DNA of 64,000 nucleotides from Tetramitus jugosus (Eukaryota; Heterolobosea; Eutetramitea; Acrasida; Vahlkampfiidae). Under the pieces are notes generated by a model. That model saw only the letters and a list, made by a program, of their open reading frames with translations. It made no database searches and was not told the DNA's origin. Made by a program: the position numbers and the translations under genes. The stretch is taken from NCBI GenBank assembly GCA_937625935.1, contig OW569371.1:248001-312000 (forward strand). Direction: 5' to 3'. Below are positions 59,613 through 64,000 of the stretch, in pieces (position 1 is the stretch's first letter; each line of letters begins with the position of its first letter).

Positions 59613-60989
59613 ATGAGAGAGGAAAAGAATTGTAAAATAGTGATACTGGGTGGAAGTTCTACAGGGAAAACAACCCTCTTTCGTCACTTCAAGTCCTTGT
59701 TCAAGGATCATGATAGTTGTTGGGAGGACAGGCAGTGCGGAACACTGGCACTGTCCAATACGTTACTGCTGTTGAGACTTGCCCTGTTCTTAACAAAGAA
59801 GGAAATTGTTGAAAGTGAGAAAAATCAGGATGTTGCTTCTCAATTAATCTTGATGACTCGTTCTGATATCATCGATCTAGAACCTTGCTTCATCTCGTCC
59901 CATTTCATCGAACAACTGGCAATATTGTGGAAAAGCGAGCGAAAACTAAGAGAATTTGTTCGTGAGGAGCAATACATGGATTTCAGTATCGCCGAACGAG
60001 TACATGAGAGCTTGTATGTATTGGATCGATTGAGTCATGTTTACAAAGAAATTCAATGTGGTCGTGTGTCCAGAGAAATTGTTCTTCGAAGTGCACAAAC
60101 GACAATGAAACTACAGAGTGCATATGGTTACTGGAAAGGCATGAACATCACTATTGTTGACACTCCAGATGTACAACACGATCTAGACACAAACTATAGA
60201 ATGTTAAGTGGAGCTTCCTGTGCGATATTATGTGTTTCACTGGTTGATTATTACAAGTATTGCTATGATGATAGAACAATGAATAGAACTGTGGAATCCA
60301 TGGGAATTTTGTCTGACATCTGTGTTTCGAGTCATTACAACCCATCTGATTGTCATCTCGTTTTGATATTCACGCACTTTGACCAATTTAAGAGTTCATT
60401 ACGATACAAATCACTCACAGAAGTGTTTCCAGAGTACAACCCCAGTCAGTCTCACGTATCATTATCATTATCATTACTGGAGAGAGAGCTTTCTGATCAC
60501 GAAGAGGAGGGGAGTTCTGGTTTGAAGGATAACTCAACGAAGGATCTGCCAGAGATAGATATATCTCCGGTTCCCGATGATGTTCAGTGTTACATCTTTA
60601 CCTTTCTTCATCCGATCGAATTGGGAATACTCAGTCTCGCGAACAGTCACTACTACAGGTTAGTAAACTCCGATGAAGTTTGGAGTTGTTTATGCCACAA
60701 GTTTGAACCTAACCTGAAAAGATCAGAGGTTCTCCAGGTCAACAAAGACTGTTTCTATTCGTATAGAAGGGATCACTTATTCAAACACTACTTCGTTGTG
60801 GGAGGATATCAGAGCTATCTGGCTTTACAATACATGATACAGGAATTCTTAAATCTTATCCCAAAGAAAGATATGAGGATAGATGTTATTGTAAGTAACT
60901 CAATGGATATCATCAAGTCCCAGAAAAACTTGAAGACCCTTCTCACTTCTTTGTCCATCAGAACGTACTCAACATCAACGAACCAATAA
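59613..60989 (+). CDS. G-alpha-like GTPase with inserted F-box
   Basis: A 458-residue protein that follows the G-alpha layout but is degenerate. Seen are P-loop GGSSTGKTT (13-21), helical-domain strings (FIEQLAILWKSE, FSIAERVHESLYVLDRLSHVY), switch I VLRSAQTT (R159, T163), a switch II DTPDVQ (183-188) where DVGGQ is expected, CAILCVSLVDYYKY, MNRTVESM (compare NRMHESM) and a G4-like FTHFD in place of NKKD. Residues about 316-362 form an F-box (VPDDVQCYIFTFLHP). The C-terminus resumes the G-alpha end (YMIQEFLNLI, then SNSMDIIKSQKNLKTLL, compare TCATDTENV..VF). It may link a nucleotide-like switch to SCF ubiquitination; GTPase activity is doubtful because the switch II Gln is missing. Confidence 0.85.
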   Translation: MREEKNCKIVILGGSSTGKTTLFRHFKSLFKDHDSCWEDRQCGTLALSNTLLLLRLALFLTKKEIVESEKNQDVASQLILMTRSDIIDLEPCFISSHFIEQLAILWKSERKLREFVREEQYMDFSIAERVHESLYVLDRLSHVYKEIQCGRVSREIVLRSAQTTMKLQSAYGYWKGMNITIVDTPDVQHDLDTNYRMLSGASCAILCVSLVDYYKYCYDDRTMNRTVESMGILSDICVSSHYNPSDCHLVLIFTHFDQFKSSLRYKSLTEVFPEYNPSQSHVSLSLSLLERELSDHEEEGSSGLKDNSTKDLPEIDISPVPDDVQCYIFTFLHPIELGILSLANSHYYRLVNSDEVWSCLCHKFEPNLKRSEVLQVNKDCFYSYRRDHLFKHYFVVGGYQSYLALQYMIQEFLNLIPKKDMRIDVIVSNSMDIIKSQKNLKTLLTSLSIRTYSTSTNQ

Positions 60990-61494
60990 GTTTTCAACCA
61001 AAGAGAACAAAAAGAAGCTTAAATGTCTCCTGAGAACAGATGATGGCATGAATGAAGCAGTCAAACGACAGAGAACCACCAATGATACTGAATTTGATGA
61101 AACAATTGAAATTTGTTTTGAACTTGACCTGGACACATGACCAACAATCATTGAGTTTTGTGACACTCGAGAGTTTCACATGCAAAAGAATCAATCAATT
61201 CAAATTCAATCTATTGCTCATGTCCAATAAGAACACTAAAACGATTAACAGACAGCTCATTGCATTATCTCATTTAAATCTGCATTCATCAAATCACAGA
61301 CAACGCTTTTCGTTGCTCTGACTTTCTCATTGTGCGAGGGTCTGCGAATCTAACCCTATTTTGATCCTCCCAGCACATCAAAAAAAGTCCCGAAAGGATC
61401 ACATCGCGTGAACTTTTGAGAGGTCAGAGGAAGGATAAATTGATCCTGAGAGAAAAGAAACAATTTGTTCAGTATTGATCCAAAAGTCGAAAGC
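60990..61494. other. 500-base intergenic region
   Basis: No gene supported. In one forward frame, open since about 60934 and ending at 61140, there is a charged run (about 60988-61137) without a usable ATG; it could be an unseen exon or chance. Confidence 0.35.
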
Positions 61495-61944
61495 ATGGCA
61501 GTGTCGTTCTTACCTCTCATTCATGAACTTTGTGTGACAATGTTCGCTGGAGTCGCATTGTATATCAATGTTGCGGAACATCCTGCTCGAATGACTATTC
61601 CAATTGAATATGCTGTTTCACAATGGGCTCCAAGTTACAAAAAGGCGGCCATGCTACAAGCTTCTCTCGCAATGATCTCAATCCTAGGTGGATTAATCAG
61701 TTTCCTTATCAGTGGTGGCTCTCAATACTTGATCAGTGCTTTGTTGATGGCCTTTGTTTTTGGCTTCACAATGACAGTCATTATGCCAGTGAACAAGAAA
61801 CTGCTGTCTTTGAAAACAATGGAAGAAAAGAAACAGAAACAAGTGGAAACAATGTTGATCAAGTGGAACAGATTGCATGCCGTGAGAACAATTGCTGCGT
61901 TGACTGCTGTGTTTATCCTCTATGCCGCAAAGATCAAACAGTAA
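61495..61944 (+). CDS. DUF1772 (anthrone oxygenase-like) membrane protein
   Basis: A 149-residue four-helix membrane protein of the DUF1772 family. Seen are the hallmark EHPAR near 30, the W..SYKKAAMLQASLA stretch, a MPVNKKLL loop and W.RLHAVRT near the C-terminus. The family is common in bacteria and fungi; a few members are anthrone oxygenases, but most have no known job. Little low complexity compared with neighbours. The start is the ATG at 61495; the longer frame begins with non-ATG codons. Confidence 0.82.
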   Translation: MAVSFLPLIHELCVTMFAGVALYINVAEHPARMTIPIEYAVSQWAPSYKKAAMLQASLAMISILGGLISFLISGGSQYLISALLMAFVFGFTMTVIMPVNKKLLSLKTMEEKKQKQVETMLIKWNRLHAVRTIAALTAVFILYAAKIKQ

Positions 61945-62179
61945 ATAATCATTGAATGGAATCACTCAACGTTATGTTGATGCCTGCTTTTTGTGACGAC
62001 TTTCTTGGCCATCTTGGCACCTACCGAACAATTAATAAGACAGTGGAGATGTTCCGTCCTCCTTACGTATACTCCATTCCGGGGCAGTACCAACGCTTCA
62101 TCCTCTTTGTTGCGGCCGATGTTCCATGGAACACTAAAAATTGTAAAGTTGATTTTACTTTCGGAGAATTAATGAAGCA

Positions 62180-62250
62180 GCTGCTTTAGTATAGTGGTAG
62201 TACACGGGATTGTGGCTCCCGCAACACCGGTTCGATTCCGGTAGGCGGCA
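62180..62250 (+). tRNA. tRNA-His (GTG)
   Basis: A 71-base cloverleaf. Acceptor GCTGCTT pairs with AGGCGGC (two G-U pairs), discriminator A at 62250. The anticodon stem CGGGA/TCCCG holds loop TTGTGGC with GTG at 62212-62214. The T arm is CCGG-TTCGATT-CCGG. The extra 5' G of tRNA-His is not encoded, as usual in eukaryotes. TTTT follows at 62253. Confidence 0.96.
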
Positions 62251-62283
62251 ACTTTTGGGCACATGTTGTGGATATTTTCTTTA

Positions 62284-63681
62284 TCAAGGATGTTTGAAGG
62301 GTTTGATACCTGCATAGTAATTAATCTTGTCTTTTGCGGCAGCTGATAGACGACCCCAAAGCACTACACGAGAGCCCATGGCAAAAGCACCATCCTTTGC
62401 TCCCAGAGAGATATTTTGGGCGAATGTGCCCATTGCTTTGTATTCCGGAAGAGATGGCTCGTCTTTTTTGCTTGCCAGAATCGCCAATAAGGTCCTTCCA
62501 AGAAGTTCGCCCTGAAAGTGAGCATTTGCACCTGATTTCTCACAATCAAAATCGTTGCAATCACCGACAGAGAATACATTTGGATGACTAATCGATTGCA
62601 ATGTCTTATTGATAGCAACAGTCTTGCGATCTGATAGAGCTAAACCACTTCCTTCGATCCACGATGTCCTTGGTTTAGAGTTTGTGCACCAAAATATCAT
62701 TGTCACATCGTTCAATTGCTTTCCACTTTTTGTCGAAAACACCTTGGTCACATCTGGATCCAAATCCTTTGAATAATCATGATCATCACTCGGAATCACT
62801 CTATCATTTAACATAACAGTTACATCATTATGTTGCATAAACTTGTTCACATAATTGTGCGTTCTCTGACCACATCGTTCCAACAAAATGTCTTGTCCAT
62901 GTACCAATGTAATCTTCAAATCAGATCGCTTGTTCTTCTTCTTTAGATCGTTCAATTCACCTACGAGCTCACATCCTACACTACCACCTCCTACAACAAC
63001 AATGTGCTTATTGTTTGGACTCAACAATCGATCATACACTTCCCTCAATGATTTTTCCCTAGATGCCGAATGGTTATCCTTATCCCAATCGGCCTTAATA
63101 TACGGAGCAGAATATCCAGCACCTGTCGCAACAATTAAATAATCATATGGAATCGCATGATGCTTCTGACTTTCTTCTGATTCAATCATATCATAATTCA
63201 CTTGTTGTTTCTCTGTGTTCAATCCCGTGACCTGACAATTCGTAATCACCTTAAACATCTTTCTGCCTTCTTGGGTTGGATATTTGCGATAATATCTGGT
63301 CATCAAATCGTTCTGGAATTGAAGGAGAGAACATGACACATCAGGATACTGTGATGGATTAACCATGCACCTCAATGCACAAGGAACGTACTCATAATAG
63401 TCCTTCTTCTCCAACAGAGTGACTTGAATGCTCTTTTCTTGAAACCTATCACCATTATCACCATTTTCACTACTGTTGCTATCATTGTTATGTCGTGAAG
63501 CCCGTCTTTGCTTCTTATTCTTCTTCTGGAGAAGAGTCGTTGGTTTTGAGAAGAGCTCTAGGACGACAGAGAGACCTGCCATGCCTCCACCAATGATGAC
63601 AATGTTCAAGATGGACGGATCATGGGTTGCCGTTGCGGTGTTGGTTATATTCTCTGTATGTTGTAGTTGTTCAGAAGACAT
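62284..63681 (-). CDS. AIFM2/FSP1-like FAD oxidoreductase
   Basis: A 465-residue flavoprotein of the pyridine nucleotide-disulphide oxidoreductase family. The FAD-binding GxGxxG is IIGGGMAGLS near residue 29; the NAD(P)H site is VVVGGGSVGCELVGEL; a late VGDCNDF completes the FAD site. Overall it resembles AIFM2/FSP1, a quinone (CoQ) oxidoreductase that suppresses lipid peroxidation in animals; related NDH-2-type enzymes are an alternative. An Asn/Lys-rich insertion sits after the first helix. No N-terminal myristoylation Gly is present. The short upstream leader and tRNA-His lie either side. Confidence 0.72.
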   Translation of the reverse strand: MSSEQLQHTENITNTATATHDPSILNIVIIGGGMAGLSVVLELFSKPTTLLQKKNKKQRRASRHNNDSNSSENGDNGDRFQEKSIQVTLLEKKDYYEYVPCALRCMVNPSQYPDVSCSLLQFQNDLMTRYYRKYPTQEGRKMFKVITNCQVTGLNTEKQQVNYDMIESEESQKHHAIPYDYLIVATGAGYSAPYIKADWDKDNHSASREKSLREVYDRLLSPNNKHIVVVGGGSVGCELVGELNDLKKKNKRSDLKITLVHGQDILLERCGQRTHNYVNKFMQHNDVTVMLNDRVIPSDDHDYSKDLDPDVTKVFSTKSGKQLNDVTMIFWCTNSKPRTSWIEGSGLALSDRKTVAINKTLQSISHPNVFSVGDCNDFDCEKSGANAHFQGELLGRTLLAILASKKDEPSLPEYKAMGTFAQNISLGAKDGAFAMGSRVVLWGRLSAAAKDKINYYAGIKPFKHP

Positions 63682-64000
63682 GATTCAATGAGATTGTTTT
63701 GTTGTTGTTTTCTGCCATGAGATATCTGATCTGGAAGCTCTTTTGCCTTTAAATGAGCGCGGCGGGGTTTGAAAAACTGTCCGGTGGGATGAAAAATGGA
63801 ACGAGCGGCGATTCTCTTGGAGCGAAAGGCGTACGGCTGGGCATTAAGAAATTGACCGATGGAGGATATCCACCGAAAACTGTCTGATCTGAACCGAGAG
63901 AAAGAGCCGAGGATGGATGATTCAAATTCAGCAACAAGGTCTATTACGGTGATTAGCCGAAATAAGACGACAACAAGCAAGACGGTGACTGGCTGAGCGT
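63682..64000. other. Right-edge region, GC-richer, no gene assigned
   Basis: Upstream of the oxidoreductase. It is visibly richer in G and C than neighbouring DNA. Two short + strand frames (63753-63887, 44 codons; 63859-63996, 45 codons) overlap out of frame. They might be the start of a gene that runs off the window or an unrelated sequence; I cannot decide. Confidence 0.35.

Noticed and set aside
61052-61321. 89-codon forward ORF
   Set aside because: Composition unlike genes here and no start context; treated as intergenic.

Overview
The window looks like nuclear DNA of a heterolobosean amoeboflagellate, most probably Naegleria (genus inferred from protein resemblance and gene style; species not decided). 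It is AT-rich and gene-dense, with mostly intronless genes and a few short GT-AG introns, often with GTATGT donors. Leaders before start codons are CAA/ACA-rich, and proteins carry Asn, Gln, Thr and acidic low-complexity tracts. Flagellar and basal-body genes (BBS5, a BBOF1/CFAP157-like coiled coil) sit beside 7TM-RGS signalling and many F-box proteins. No virus, transposon or CRISPR array was seen. I count 37 protein genes, three tRNA genes and one gene relic.

Layout. 0-13 kb: a left-truncated DUF4211 protein, a carnosine N-methyltransferase homologue, an F-box/RING-CH membrane protein, a DCN1-like protein, a frameshifted EF-2-type GTPase relic, an MPN/Abraxas-like protein, an F-box/ankyrin/zinc-ribbon protein, SPC24, a small zinc protein and an F-box/SPRY protein. 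13-22 kb: a basal-body coiled coil, an LPLAT acyltransferase, an aralar-type EF-hand mitochondrial carrier, NUDT1/MTH1, TPX2 and profilin. 22-31 kb: an F-box protein, a perfect 20-bp inverted repeat, tRNA-Phe, an orphan acidic protein, a mitochondrial PPR-like protein, tRNA-Ser, SCAMP, a secreted orphan and a coiled-coil protein. 31-42 kb: an EGF/TRP-like membrane protein, BBS5, MPC1, a degenerate transglutaminase-like protein, a receptor kinase with a PstS-like phosphate-binding ectodomain, and RPN11. 42-52 kb: uL29m, a SPOC-RRM protein, MSS4/RABIF, cyclophilin and a long coiled-coil protein. 52-64 kb: ATP-type PEPCK, a 7TM-RGS protein, an F-box-like protein, a coiled-coil orphan, a G-alpha-like protein with an inserted F-box, a DUF1772 protein, tRNA-His and an AIFM2/FSP1-like oxidoreductase.

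Themes. Ubiquitin/NEDD8 control is strongly represented (six F-box or F-box-like proteins, a DCN1-like NEDD8 ligase, RPN11). The most unusual architectures are the PstS-like receptor kinase, the G-alpha/F-box fusion and the F-box/RING-CH fusion. An E2F-like GC motif (TTTSGCGC family) recurs about 30-110 bp upstream of at least eight start codons and looks like a shared promoter element. Ten introns in nine genes were placed by reading splice sites and protein continuity; those models are inferences from sequence.
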